Below are positions 1 to 7,788 of a stretch of DNA of 62,397 nt, piece by piece. Each line of letters opens with the position of its first letter. The first letter of the stretch is position 1. Below the pieces are notes generated by a model. The model searched no databases and was not told the origin of the DNA. It saw nothing but the letters and a program-made list of their open reading frames with translations. Made by a program: the position numbers and the translations under genes. The stretch comes from Deltaproteobacteria bacterium (GTDB taxonomy: Bacteria > Desulfobacterota > Syntrophia > Syntrophales > UBA2210), in assembly GCA_016933215.1 (NCBI GenBank), contig JAFGBH010000047.1:1-62397 (forward strand), in the 5' to 3' direction.

Positions 1-43
1 ATATCGGTTCAACAACCGTAACACCGATATCTATAAATTGTTG

Positions 44-499
44 TTAAAGAACTTCAGAAATAAACCGCTGTTCTAGTCTAGACCCATTAAAAATTCCTAT
101 GCCAATCTCTTCCTTATTAAAAATGAAAATATCAGGACTTTGAGCATGCAATTTTGCTTTTAATAACACTTCAACTTGGAAAAAAGCATAGATTGACGAT
201 AGGGTGATCGATAATTCAGAGATTGCCTTGTTGATTTCCTTAAACGCTTCGTTTTCTATAGATTTCTTTATTTGTTTTTTTTGGACAGACAGATTATCTT
301 CTCTGGATTTAGTTAGCTGTATTCCCAAAATTATAATTGCTAATAACCAACCGGTACATGTTAAAAATGCATATAGAATATCCTTTGTTGGCAAAGACCT
401 TAAAAGACTTACACCTATTAGTATCCCAATATATAAGTATAATACTACTCTGATTGAGATAAAATCTATTGAGTTATTTCTAAAAATGTCTCTAATCAT
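44..499 (-). CDS. Hypothetical membrane protein, 151 aa
   Basis: I do not recognise a family. The N-terminal third is hydrophobic, with two likely membrane segments (about residues 17-34 and 43-60, ending in WLLAIIILGIQL). A charged, coiled-coil-like stretch rich in K, E and S follows (about 65-100), then a soluble tail. It is the leftmost of a set of small minus-strand membrane proteins in an AT-rich patch whose base composition differs visibly from the rest of the window, which suggests acquired or rapidly evolving DNA. No strong Shine-Dalgarno is visible before the ATG. The ORF is likely real because it is long for its composition, but no function can be assigned. Confidence 0.5.
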   Translation of the reverse strand: MIRDIFRNNSIDFISIRVVLYLYIGILIGVSLLRSLPTKDILYAFLTCTGWLLAIIILGIQLTKSREDNLSVQKKQIKKSIENEAFKEINKAISELSITLSSIYAFFQVEVLLKAKLHAQSPDIFIFNKEEIGIGIFNGSRLEQRFISEVL

Positions 500-533
500 A
501 CAGATCTTTGTAAGCCTTTGCTGAGATTGATAT

Positions 534-842
534 TTACGAAAATAAACCGCTAATCATTGAAATTATAAAAGCAATTAGAAGGCCTATTAACCATATGCCC
601 AGAGCTATTAGTGAAGCTTTGTAGGCTGTATCAACAAACAGCCATTTGAAAGATTCAAAGTCAATGTATGCAAACACAGCAAGAATAAGAATCCATATCC
701 ACCAAGGAACACTTTTAATGCTTTCGAATAACCCTTCTTTCCCAATTAACAATTCATTTTTACAATGAGGGCATTTAGTAAATAAGTAATCCTCCAAAAC
801 TTTATCTTTTCTCTTCTTGTATGTATCAATTAATAATTTCAT
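534..842 (-). CDS. Small membrane protein with a CPHC zinc-knuckle-like start, 102 aa
   Basis: No family is recognised. Near the N-terminus is one Cys pair (TKCPHC, about residues 23-28) that could bind a metal as half of a zinc ribbon. It is followed by two clear hydrophobic segments (about 46-62, WWIWILILAVFAYI, and 78-100, ending IAFIISMISGLFS). The layout of a cytoplasmic Cys motif plus two membrane helices resembles many small uncharacterised bacterial membrane proteins. It lies in the same orientation as its neighbours in the AT-rich left end. No clear ribosome binding site is seen. Confidence 0.45.
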   Translation of the reverse strand: MKLLIDTYKKRKDKVLEDYLFTKCPHCKNELLIGKEGLFESIKSVPWWIWILILAVFAYIDFESFKWLFVDTAYKASLIALGIWLIGLLIAFIISMISGLFS

Positions 843-878
843 AATAAGAAATGTTTTCTTGCATAATTAATTGAGAAT

Positions 879-1087
879 TCACTTTAAAGGGATTGTTTTT
901 GTATATTCTTTTGTCTTAACTATGACATCGACCTCCCCAGTAACTTGGTCACACCGAACAACTACTAATCCATCGGAAGACATTTTATCTGAGAAATATA
1001 ATATCTGTTAGCCGTAAAACGCCCGATAAAGAAGCCTATAATTAATGCCAATATCGTAATTAAGATAACGATTGTGCCTTTATTCAT
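879..1087 (-). pseudogene. Small single-pass membrane protein split by an apparent one-base frameshift
   Basis: Reading starts at the ATG at 1087 (MNKGTIVILITILALIIGFF, a single membrane helix). It overlaps the stop of the upstream ORF by 8 nt, so the two are probably translationally coupled. The frame closes at 965 after 40 residues. The +1 frame, entered at an AAAA run near 984-987, continues without interruption for 34 more codons to a TGA at 879 (ending DVIVKTKEYTKTIPLK). Adding one A to the run would give a single 69-residue protein. The second part also begins with its own ATG at 983, so it could be a separate overlapping ORF. A sequencing indel, a real frameshift, or slippage on the A-run are all possible. 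Confidence 0.4.
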
Positions 1088-1367
1088 TTCGCTCCTCATC
1101 ATCTTTTGTTTTTTTAGAATAATTAAAAATATCTTTAAAAGTTTCATTTATTCCAGCAAATAAAATAAGCCAGCATATGAACGAGATTATTCCTGAAAAT
1201 AATCCACCATAGTCGTTCGTGAAAAATTCGAAAAAAGTACCGAATTTAGTTTCAATGATTTTAGATAGAATCCAATCGCCCGGATAAAAGTATAGTAAAT
1301 GCAGAAGTTCCCAAATGTCGCTTATTGTGAATATTCCATCTCCATTAATATCCATGGCAATGTCCAA
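1080..1367 (-). CDS. Small membrane protein with an EF-hand/dockerin-like calcium loop, 95 aa
   Basis: No family is recognised. The first 20 residues contain MDINGDGIFTISDIW, which fits the DxNxDGxxxxxD calcium-binding loop seen in dockerin and EF-hand proteins. Unusually, it sits at the extreme N-terminus, before a hydrophobic segment (about 57-77, GLFSGIISFICWLILFAGI). The tail is charged (KKTKDDEERNE). It probably forms a two-gene unit with the overlapping downstream ORF. Whether the calcium loop lies outside or inside the cell cannot be told. The calcium call rests only on the motif. Confidence 0.45.
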   Translation of the reverse strand: MDIAMDINGDGIFTISDIWELLHLLYFYPGDWILSKIIETKFGTFFEFFTNDYGGLFSGIISFICWLILFAGINETFKDIFNYSKKTKDDEERNE

Positions 1368-1440
1368 AACTCAATCGCTCAATTAATCTTTATTATTAAG
1401 TTTTTCTACTCGTATTATTTTTTCTAAAACCATAATGTAT

Positions 1441-1479
1441 AATAAACAAAAACCCTGCCTCTTTTTGAGAAACAGGGTT
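1441..1479 (-). terminator. Hairpin with T-tract (minus-strand terminator)
   Basis: AACCCTG (1451-1457) pairs with CAGGGTT (1473-1479). Read on the minus strand, the hairpin is followed by TTTGTTTATT, as in an intrinsic terminator. It would stop leftward transcription before the small membrane protein cluster. Confidence 0.45.
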
Positions 1480-1904
1480 GCTACAGTCCGACCATAATTC
1501 CCTCTCTATGAAAACTTAGGTCAATTGTTAAAGCTAAAACAGAACAAATTTTTAATAAAACCGAAGAGAAGAATATAGCCAATGAAAATATTAGTCAAGG
1601 ACTTTAAGGAATTATGAAAAAATATCGTTACTGGGCCTTGGTTTATTTGCAAATTGTATTCAAGGTTTTTAGTGGTAATGATGAATTTTTACATTCATTC
1701 GCTTGCGAAGATTTGCAGGCGTAATATTTGATTCTATGTGCTCCTGATTTTTCCATCGGAAGATTCCCACATTACCGTCCCGGTTGCCGCCGTAAATAAT
1801 ATAGAAAACATAAACTTAGCCTATATACTCACTTCTTGTGATCCTTTTCACTATGAAAGTGTGATGCTCAACATTTGTTTTATATCGATGATCTGGTAAA
1901 AAAT

Positions 1905-1933
1905 TTGTCAACAGAGCGAAAAAGGAATTTACT
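1905..1933 (+). promoter_or_regulatory. Weak sigma70-like promoter upstream of the riboswitch
   Basis: TTGTCA (1905-1910), a 17-nt spacer, then TTTACT (1928-1933). It matches consensus at 5/6 and 4/6 positions. It is placed about 70 nt ahead of the riboswitch, which suits a leader transcript, but the -10 is poor. Confidence 0.3.
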
Positions 1934-2003
1934 TTTGGGCACACAATCAATCGGAAGTAAAAGACGACGAAGAAACCACGTTCTCAATTTCATACAGTAA
2001 CCT

Positions 2004-2092
2004 GAAAAGGGCAAACCATTCGAAAGGATGGGACGCAAAGCCGCTGGCCTAAGTTCCGGATGACCGGAATAGGGTAGCAGGGTTGCCAGGCG
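2004..2092 (+). promoter_or_regulatory. Cyclic-di-GMP-I (GEMM) riboswitch
   Basis: The hallmark blocks of the GEMM/c-di-GMP-I aptamer appear in order: AGGGCAAACC, a short P2 hairpin closed by CGAAAG, GGGACGCAAAGCC (2029-2042), a tetraloop-receptor arm, and the 3' block AGGGTAGCAGGGTTGCCAGG. By comparison with the Vibrio Vc2 aptamer, the base matching position 20 (second G of the GGGC block) is G, which favours c-di-GMP over cGAMP. That call depends on my hand alignment. The switch ends 65 nt before the ATG of the next gene, in the same orientation, so it very likely controls that gene. Confidence 0.9.
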
Positions 2093-2114
2093 AAATCAGC
2101 ATTTTCCGGTGTTG

Positions 2115-2150
2115 ACCTTCGCTGGGCGAACAATGTTTCACCGAGGAGGT
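2115..2150 (+). promoter_or_regulatory. Stem that can hide the ribosome binding site
   Basis: ACCTTCG (2115-2121) can pair with CGAGGAGGT (2142-2150), leaving a GG bulge. This covers the AGGAGG Shine-Dalgarno of the downstream gene. It looks like a translational expression platform for the riboswitch, but no alternative pairing with the aptamer was modelled. Confidence 0.4.
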
Positions 2151-2156
2151 GTTGAT

Positions 2157-2816
2157 ATGAAATTCTCCTACCTGTTGGAGAGGTACTTTCCGGGCGGTAA
2201 CCTCAATCTATTCATGGTAAGTGTTGCCATTATCGCAATTTTCTGCATGCTTTCACTTGTCACCATTGAGACCAGTCATGCGGCGGGATTGACGGCAACA
2301 GCCAAACATTTTACCGGAGTCGGTACCAAAATATCTGAAATGGGCGGCTCATTCGCCACACATGGCAAGGTCGGATTAAGCGCCTCCTCGCTTCTTTTCA
2401 GACGACCGAGCGTGAAGGCATACCGGTATCACCATGAACGGTTTAAAATGCTTAAAATGACAATGGGATGGATCCTTGCGCCTGTGTATTACATTTTCAA
2501 ATATCCTAAGGCCTCCTTATGCTTCTTTTTCTTGATTACTCTGTTTCTTGCTGTGCTTGATGAATTCCTGTATCGATACAGGAGATATCCGGGTTTCGCT
2601 GAAGAACCAAGGGGTGCTATCGCTGCCTCTTATGATGGAGGCGTTAGTTACGCCCTTGCTGCGAATCAATATTTCTTCAAACCTCCCGTGCCTGAAGAGA
2701 TAATCAATGAAAGATATGGTAATAGCGAAGAGTCTGACTATTCGCTCCTTGCGAACAGTCTCATCGCACAGGAACCTATTATATACGACGATAAGATAGC
2801 ATTGCCGTACCCTTAG
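2157..2816 (+). CDS. Unknown exported/membrane protein controlled by a c-di-GMP riboswitch, 219 aa
   Basis: I chose the ATG at 2157 because AGGAGGT lies 6 nt upstream; the longer GTG start in the track would read through that site. No family is recognised. Residues about 17-36 form a membrane helix or signal sequence, with a possible cleavage after SHAA (about 43). A Gly/Ser/Thr-rich segment follows, then a second hydrophobic region (about 103-137, including a Phe/Leu-rich core). The tail is Tyr- and acid-rich (YGNSEESDYS). With the riboswitch directly upstream, it probably acts in a c-di-GMP-controlled process such as adhesion, envelope remodelling or matrix export. That role is inferred from regulation, not homology. 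Confidence 0.75.
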   Translation: MKFSYLLERYFPGGNLNLFMVSVAIIAIFCMLSLVTIETSHAAGLTATAKHFTGVGTKISEMGGSFATHGKVGLSASSLLFRRPSVKAYRYHHERFKMLKMTMGWILAPVYYIFKYPKASLCFFFLITLFLAVLDEFLYRYRRYPGFAEEPRGAIAASYDGGVSYALAANQYFFKPPVPEEIINERYGNSEESDYSLLANSLIAQEPIIYDDKIALPYP

Positions 2817-2852
2817 TTGTTAAAGCGGGATCCGGCATGGTGTCCTCTTGAT

Positions 2853-2911
2853 CGAGGGGCGGGTACATTTTATATCGGGATTTTTCTGGACCAGCGCGAA
2901 CCCGCCCCTCG
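2853..2911. repeat. 12-bp inverted repeat with 35-nt loop
   Basis: CGAGGGGCGGGT (2853-2864) is perfectly complementary to ACCCGCCCCTCG (2900-2911). It lies between two convergent genes. No T-tract follows on either strand, so a standard terminator is doubtful. It could be a degenerate repeat element or a transcript-stabilising hairpin. Confidence 0.45.
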
Positions 2912-2970
2912 GCCATCTTCTCCGAAAATCCTCTCGTAACTCATAATGTTACTCGTTACGATTTTGCACT

Positions 2971-3417
2971 TCAGGATTCAAGGCCTGTTGCCTGACGGAT
3001 AGCCAGAACCAGTTTGTCCGGCTCGTCGGTTCCGATGCGAAAATGTTTGCCCGATCTGAAGGTAAGCTCGACGGCATCGAGACCGGAGATGTTGAAGAGC
3101 CAGCCGTGGGGGGTGTATCTGATGCCCCAGCCGTAATACCACCGATTCCTCACGGCTTTTACTTCCGTAATCTCGGTGAGGTCGAATATTTTTCGGATCA
3201 GACCGGAGCCGAACCAGCACCTGATTCGGCCGTCACCCACCTCGACAGTGAGTGAGAAAAATAGAGCGGCAATAATAACAAGAATTCCGAGAACAATGGC
3301 AGATGCCCACCTCCAGCCCTGAAAACTGGAGATAACAACCATGATGAATATTGTCGTGGCAAGGAGGGCGAGAAGCCATGTCCCCCTCTGCGTGTGTCTG
3401 TAGCCCCCGTCTGTCAT
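2971..3417 (-). CDS. PH-like domain membrane protein, 148 aa
   Basis: Two hydrophobic segments near the N-terminus (about 13-31 and 38-56) precede a beta-rich soluble part. That part carries GLDAVELTFRSGKHFRIGT, typical of bacterial PH-like domains in small membrane proteins. The ATG overlaps the stop of the RND pump gene by 4 nt (ATGA), so it is the last gene of the efflux operon and translationally coupled to it. It may be an accessory factor, but its biochemical role is unknown. Confidence 0.6.
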   Translation of the reverse strand: MTDGGYRHTQRGTWLLALLATTIFIMVVISSFQGWRWASAIVLGILVIIAALFFSLTVEVGDGRIRCWFGSGLIRKIFDLTEITEVKAVRNRWYYGWGIRYTPHGWLFNISGLDAVELTFRSGKHFRIGTDEPDKLVLAIRQATGLES

Positions 3418-6400
3418 GACTGCCTCTCTTTTCCTTTTACAAGGCGCTTCAGATCACCCGCGGTTTCAAGAATAAGATCCTTAATGTCCGTTTCTATTAT
3501 GTAAAATGCCGGAACGAGAAGGAGCGTGATTAACGTGCCGAACATGACGCCGAATCCCAGGCTGATTGCCATTGGAATAAGGATGCGGGCCTGGAGAGAT
3601 GTCTCGAAAATCATTGGTGCAAGCCCAAGGAAGGTGGTAACGGAGGTGAGAATAATGGGCCTGAAGCGCCGTACCCCTGCCTTCTGCACCGCCTCGATGA
3701 GGCTCATACCGCCATCGACCAGCCTGTTGGCGGTATGAACGAGAACGATAGAATCGTTGATTACCACGCCGGAAAGGGCGACCAGTCCGAACATGCTGAT
3801 AAGGCTCAGCTTGTATCCCATAATGAGATGTCCCGCGAGGGCGCCCACAAACCCGAAGGGTATGGCGAATAGTACGACAAGTGACTGGACATAGCTCTTG
3901 AAGGGAATGGCCACAAGACAGTACATGACCAAGAGCGCCACGATGAATCCTGAAAAGAGACTACCAAGCGATTCGCTCGCGTCTTTTCTCTCACCCTCTG
4001 CAGTATAGGAAAGCCCCGGGTACTTTTCAACAAGCCTGGGAAGTTCGTTTATTTCCAGGGCCTCGGTCACCTTCTCGGCGCTCGTTTTGTCGAGTGCCAC
4101 GTCGGAGGCGACATAAATGGTCCTCCGTCCGTTTGTCCTTGTGATCGAGGTGTAGGACGTGCCGTACTCCACGGAGGCGGCCTGTTCGAGGGGAATTTCA
4201 CCCCCCTCGGGTGTGAGAAGCTTGAATTTTTCTATTGTGTATTCCGATGCCCGTTCATTCTCGGGAAGCCGTACCATGATTTTTATGGTGTCCCTCCCCC
4301 GCTGCTGCCGCAAGGCCTCGGACCCGTAAAAAGCGCCCCGTACCTGACGGGCCAGGTCTGAGGCCGTCAGTCCCAGGCTTCTCCCCTCGGGGAGTATGGA
4401 GAAATTGAGCTGGGGTTTTCCCCTGGCGAAACCATCGTCGACGTCGAGGGTACCCTCGTAGGTCTTGAGCCGCTCGGCAAGCTCCGTTGCCGCTCTTTCG
4501 AGGATGGTCATGTCAAGGTGGCTGAGCTTGATCGATACGGGTTTTACCTGCGGTGGTCCCAGAACCCCGGCGGTGAATCGCAGCGATTCAAGCCCGGGAA
4601 TCTGCCCCACCTGGTCTCTCCAGAATTTTGAGAATTCAGATGCGCTTATATCCCTCTGATCGCTTGACACGAGATACACCACGGTCCTCACGGTATCGGA
4701 ACCGCTAATGGTGGTAAGAAGCCCGTTTAAAATCTTCTCTCCCCCCTTTTCTTCGATAACCTTCATTGCTGCTGTTTCCAGCAAGGCCCGTACCCTTTGG
4801 GTATCCTTGATCGATGAGTCGAAGGGCAGATTGGCCTCGCTGATGACCCAGTCGGCCTCGGCATGGGGCGTCATGACGACCTGTATCCTTCCGCCTGCCA
4901 CGAAACCGAAAGCCATGATAAGGAGGGCAATCCCTATGGCAAGACTTACCCAGCGGTTTCGTACTGCCCATCCCACCATGGGGCTGTAGGTTTTGTTGGC
5001 AAAGCTCACGATCCCCTCGGAGAACCAGGACTGGATCGCAGAGAGGCTTCCCCTGTCCTCCCTCTTACAGGTTGCGCCTTCCTTTACGCCGCCGAGATGG
5101 GCGGGCAGGATGAAGAGAGATTCGAAAAGGGAAAGACCGAAGACGATTATTACCACAATGGGGATGATACGGAACACCTTTCCCCAGTCACCCTGCACAA
5201 AGAGCATGGGGGCAAAGGCGACCATTGTGGTGAGTACCGAAAAGATGACCGGTACTGCCACTTCCCTGGCCCCTCTGATGGAGGCGGTGATGCAGTCCTC
5301 GCCCCGCTGCCGGTGTTCGAAGATATTTTCGCCAACGATAATGGCATCATCGACGACGATACCGAGGGTAACAATGTAGGCGAAAAGTGAGATCATGTTA
5401 ATGGAGACGTCGAAGAAGGGAAGAAATAAAAAAGAGCCGAGAAAGGAGATAGGAATTCCCATACTGACCCAGAAGGCCACAGTGGGTTGGAGAAAGAGGC
5501 CCAGAAATATGACCACCAGGACAAGGCCGATGAACCCGTTGCGGACGAGGAGGTTGATACGGTCCCGGAAAATATCCGAATTGTCCGTCCATATGGCCGT
5601 TGTGACCCCCGGGGGGAGCGAGGGTGTGACCAGCTTCTGATATTCTTTCACCGCGTCGGAGACTTCCATCGGTGTCTGCATACCCACCCGGAAAATCCTG
5701 AGCATGACGGCCCGTGCTCCGTTGAAGTAGGCAAATTGGTCCACATCCTCGAATTTTTCGCTGATGGTGGCAATGTTGCCGAGCTTGACCTCGGTCCCCT
5801 CTTTTCCGGTAACAATGGTGATGTCTTCGAACTCGGGGGCGTAGTCGCGCCGTTCGTAGGTGCGAAGGAGTACCTTTCCCGCATCGGTGGTGATTTCGCC
5901 ACCTGAGAGCTCCAGGACGGAACGCCTCACCACATCGGCGATCTGATCCAGGGTGAGGCCGTAATTGCGAAGATTTTCCTGCGGCACCTCTATACTGATC
6001 TCCAAGGGGCGTATCGATTCCAGTTCTGCCTGAGAAACCTCGTCGTATTCGAGAAGATCGTCACGAAACCGTTCGGCGAGATGTTTGAGGACGGCCTCTT
6101 CCACATTCCCATAGATAACGAGACGAAGCACATCATGGCGGGTAGAGGCGGTCTCTACGACGGGGTCTTCGGCATCGAGAGGGAAGGTGGCTATCCTGTC
6201 AACGGCATTCTGAATGTCGGAGGCGACTTCCTGTTTATCGGCGTCATAGAAAAGTTCGGCGGTGACAACTCCAAGACCTTCAGATGCCACGGATTTTATG
6301 TCTTTGATGCCGTCGATGCCGTCGATGGCCTCTTCAACGGCGAGGACGATTCCCTTTTCAACTTCCGTCGGCGAGGCGCCGGGATAGGGAACGGTAATAA

Positions 6401-6554
6401 TTACCTGGCCCACGTCAAATTCGGGGAAGACCTCCTTTTTTGTGTAGGTCAAAAGAAGGATGAGCCCACCGATGAGAAAGACGAGCATGAAAATATTTGC
6501 CGCCACGTGATTCTGGGCCATCCAGGCAATGGGTCCCTGTTGTTCTTCCTTCAT
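3414..6554 (-). CDS. RND-family efflux pump inner-membrane transporter, about 1046 aa
   Basis: This is the proton-driven inner-membrane pump of a tripartite efflux system. I set the start at the ATG at 6554 (MKEEQQGPIAWMAQNHVAAN) because AAAGGGGA precedes it and the longer ORF would overlap the adaptor gene. The protein has the RND layout: helix 1, a large periplasmic loop (about 40-330), helices 2-6, a second helix 7 plus loop (about 560-860), and helices 8-12. The acidic pair in helix 4 is present (VTLGIVVDDAIIVGENIFEH), and the ALSGVVINDSIVLVHTANRL block marks helix 10. Length matches AcrB/MexB-type pumps. The substrate cannot be told. It lies between the adaptor gene and the PH-like gene in one minus-strand operon. 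Confidence 0.93.
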   Translation of the reverse strand: MKEEQQGPIAWMAQNHVAANIFMLVFLIGGLILLLTYTKKEVFPEFDVGQVIITVPYPGASPTEVEKGIVLAVEEAIDGIDGIKDIKSVASEGLGVVTAELFYDADKQEVASDIQNAVDRIATFPLDAEDPVVETASTRHDVLRLVIYGNVEEAVLKHLAERFRDDLLEYDEVSQAELESIRPLEISIEVPQENLRNYGLTLDQIADVVRRSVLELSGGEITTDAGKVLLRTYERRDYAPEFEDITIVTGKEGTEVKLGNIATISEKFEDVDQFAYFNGARAVMLRIFRVGMQTPMEVSDAVKEYQKLVTPSLPPGVTTAIWTDNSDIFRDRINLLVRNGFIGLVLVVIFLGLFLQPTVAFWVSMGIPISFLGSFLFLPFFDVSINMISLFAYIVTLGIVVDDAIIVGENIFEHRQRGEDCITASIRGAREVAVPVIFSVLTTMVAFAPMLFVQGDWGKVFRIIPIVVIIVFGLSLFESLFILPAHLGGVKEGATCKREDRGSLSAIQSWFSEGIVSFANKTYSPMVGWAVRNRWVSLAIGIALLIMAFGFVAGGRIQVVMTPHAEADWVISEANLPFDSSIKDTQRVRALLETAAMKVIEEKGGEKILNGLLTTISGSDTVRTVVYLVSSDQRDISASEFSKFWRDQVGQIPGLESLRFTAGVLGPPQVKPVSIKLSHLDMTILERAATELAERLKTYEGTLDVDDGFARGKPQLNFSILPEGRSLGLTASDLARQVRGAFYGSEALRQQRGRDTIKIMVRLPENERASEYTIEKFKLLTPEGGEIPLEQAASVEYGTSYTSITRTNGRRTIYVASDVALDKTSAEKVTEALEINELPRLVEKYPGLSYTAEGERKDASESLGSLFSGFIVALLVMYCLVAIPFKSYVQSLVVLFAIPFGFVGALAGHLIMGYKLSLISMFGLVALSGVVINDSIVLVHTANRLVDGGMSLIEAVQKAGVRRFRPIILTSVTTFLGLAPMIFETSLQARILIPMAISLGFGVMFGTLITLLLVPAFYIIETDIKDLILETAGDLKRLVKGKERQS

Positions 6555-6567
6555 TCCCCTTTCCTCA

Positions 6568-7788
6568 TTATCCTTTTTCTTCAGCTGCAGACGGGGTCTT
6601 ATCTTCCCTGCCCTCTTCATTGCCGTCGAAGATACGCAGTTTCATGCCCTCGACGGGGGCCGGGATTCTGCTTGTGATAATCCGCACGATTTCCTGAAAT
6701 CCGTTCTTTATAAATACGTCGTCCTCCCTGGTCCAGACAACCTCTACGTCCATGAATTGCAATCTGTCATCGGCGGTGAGGAGCCATACCCTGTTTCCTT
6801 CCCTCAGAGCGGCCCGGGGGATTGCACAGACGTTTTTCGCAAGTTGACCCTGAATTTCCACCTTCACATAGGAGCCGAGAAGGAGGGGGAAAACCGTTTC
6901 CTGCCCCTCTGACGTCAGACCGAGAGGATCTTTTACAGATACAATGATGCGGGCCATCCTCCCCTTCGGATCCACATCGCCGAGGAGTTGTCTCACCGTT
7001 CCCTCCCGCTTTACGGTGTAGTAGCCGTTTTTCTGAATAACAAAGGCAGGAGATCCTTCCGCGGAGTTGACGCCCGGTATGTTGATCCAGGCAAGATCAC
7101 TCAGGGGAATCGATGCCTGGACCCAAAACTCGTCGGTGCCCACCATGGTGGCAATCTTTGTCCCCGGTGAAATGTACTGTCCCACGTCGGTGAATTCTTC
7201 GAGAATGAGGGCGTTGAAGGGGGCCCGTATTTCCGTTCTTTCAAGATTGAGAAGGGCCTTCTCAAGGGAACTCTCGGCCGATTTGAGTGATGCCTGTGAA
7301 TCTTTCGCCTGGGGTATTCTCAGGGCGAGTTCCCTTCCCTCTTTGGTCGTTTCTATCTCTTCCTGAAGGAGATTCCATTCCCGTTCGGCTACTGCCTGGA
7401 GTCCCTTTTCTGTCTTTAAAGCCACCTGGGCTTTTGCCACAGCTGCTTTCTGCTGCTCCAGGCCGAGGAGGTAGTCGCGATTGTCGATACGGATCAATAG
7501 TTCGTTCTGTGCCACATGGGCGCCCGGTACCAGCGCTTCATTCTGCCATACCACCGTTCCCGAGACCTGAGGCTGTAAAACGATTTCACGAGCCGGAATC
7601 AGTGTGCCCATGGCACTAACGATGATCCGTTGATCTTTGAGACATGTTTCTATGATTTCCACCGGTGGGGTCACTACGGACACGGGTTTTCTCGCCGCCT
7701 TCGGTTTTGTATAGATGAGCGCCATGCTCACCGCCAAACCGGCACTGATTATCAGAATAACAATCAAAAATTTGTAAAATGATCTCAC
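6568..7788 (-). CDS. RND efflux periplasmic adaptor (membrane fusion protein), 406 aa
   Basis: The adaptor bridges the RND pump to the outer-membrane channel. The GTG start at 7788 is preceded by GGAGAG and overlaps the stop of the outer-membrane gene (GTGA). The track's longer ORF has no such support. An N-terminal membrane anchor (about 6-25) is followed by a barrel-sandwich lipoyl-like half motif (VLQPQVSGTVV), a coiled-coil hairpin (about 105-185), the second half motif (RTEIRAPFNALI), and beta-barrel and membrane-proximal domains. It is slightly longer than the usual 370-390 aa, with a Lys/Glu-rich C-terminal tail. It is the second gene of the tolC-adaptor-pump-PH operon. Confidence 0.9.
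   Translation of the reverse strand: MRSFYKFLIVILIISAGLAVSMALIYTKPKAARKPVSVVTPPVEIIETCLKDQRIIVSAMGTLIPAREIVLQPQVSGTVVWQNEALVPGAHVAQNELLIRIDNRDYLLGLEQQKAAVAKAQVALKTEKGLQAVAEREWNLLQEEIETTKEGRELALRIPQAKDSQASLKSAESSLEKALLNLERTEIRAPFNALILEEFTDVGQYISPGTKIATMVGTDEFWVQASIPLSDLAWINIPGVNSAEGSPAFVIQKNGYYTVKREGTVRQLLGDVDPKGRMARIIVSVKDPLGLTSEGQETVFPLLLGSYVKVEIQGQLAKNVCAIPRAALREGNRVWLLTADDRLQFMDVEVVWTREDDVFIKNGFQEIVRIITSRIPAPVEGMKLRIFDGNEEGREDKTPSAAEEKG

Larger units (their letters stand above)
1368..2003. other. Gene-free AT-rich stretch
   Basis: No convincing coding region on either strand. It holds a hairpin with a U-tract on the minus strand near 1441-1479, a weak promoter candidate near 1905-1933, and then the riboswitch. 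The remainder shows no feature I can name. Confidence 0.6.

Noticed and set aside
4863-5906. Several plus-strand ORFs of 80-175 aa opposite the RND pump
   Set aside because: High-GC shadow frames of a well-supported gene.
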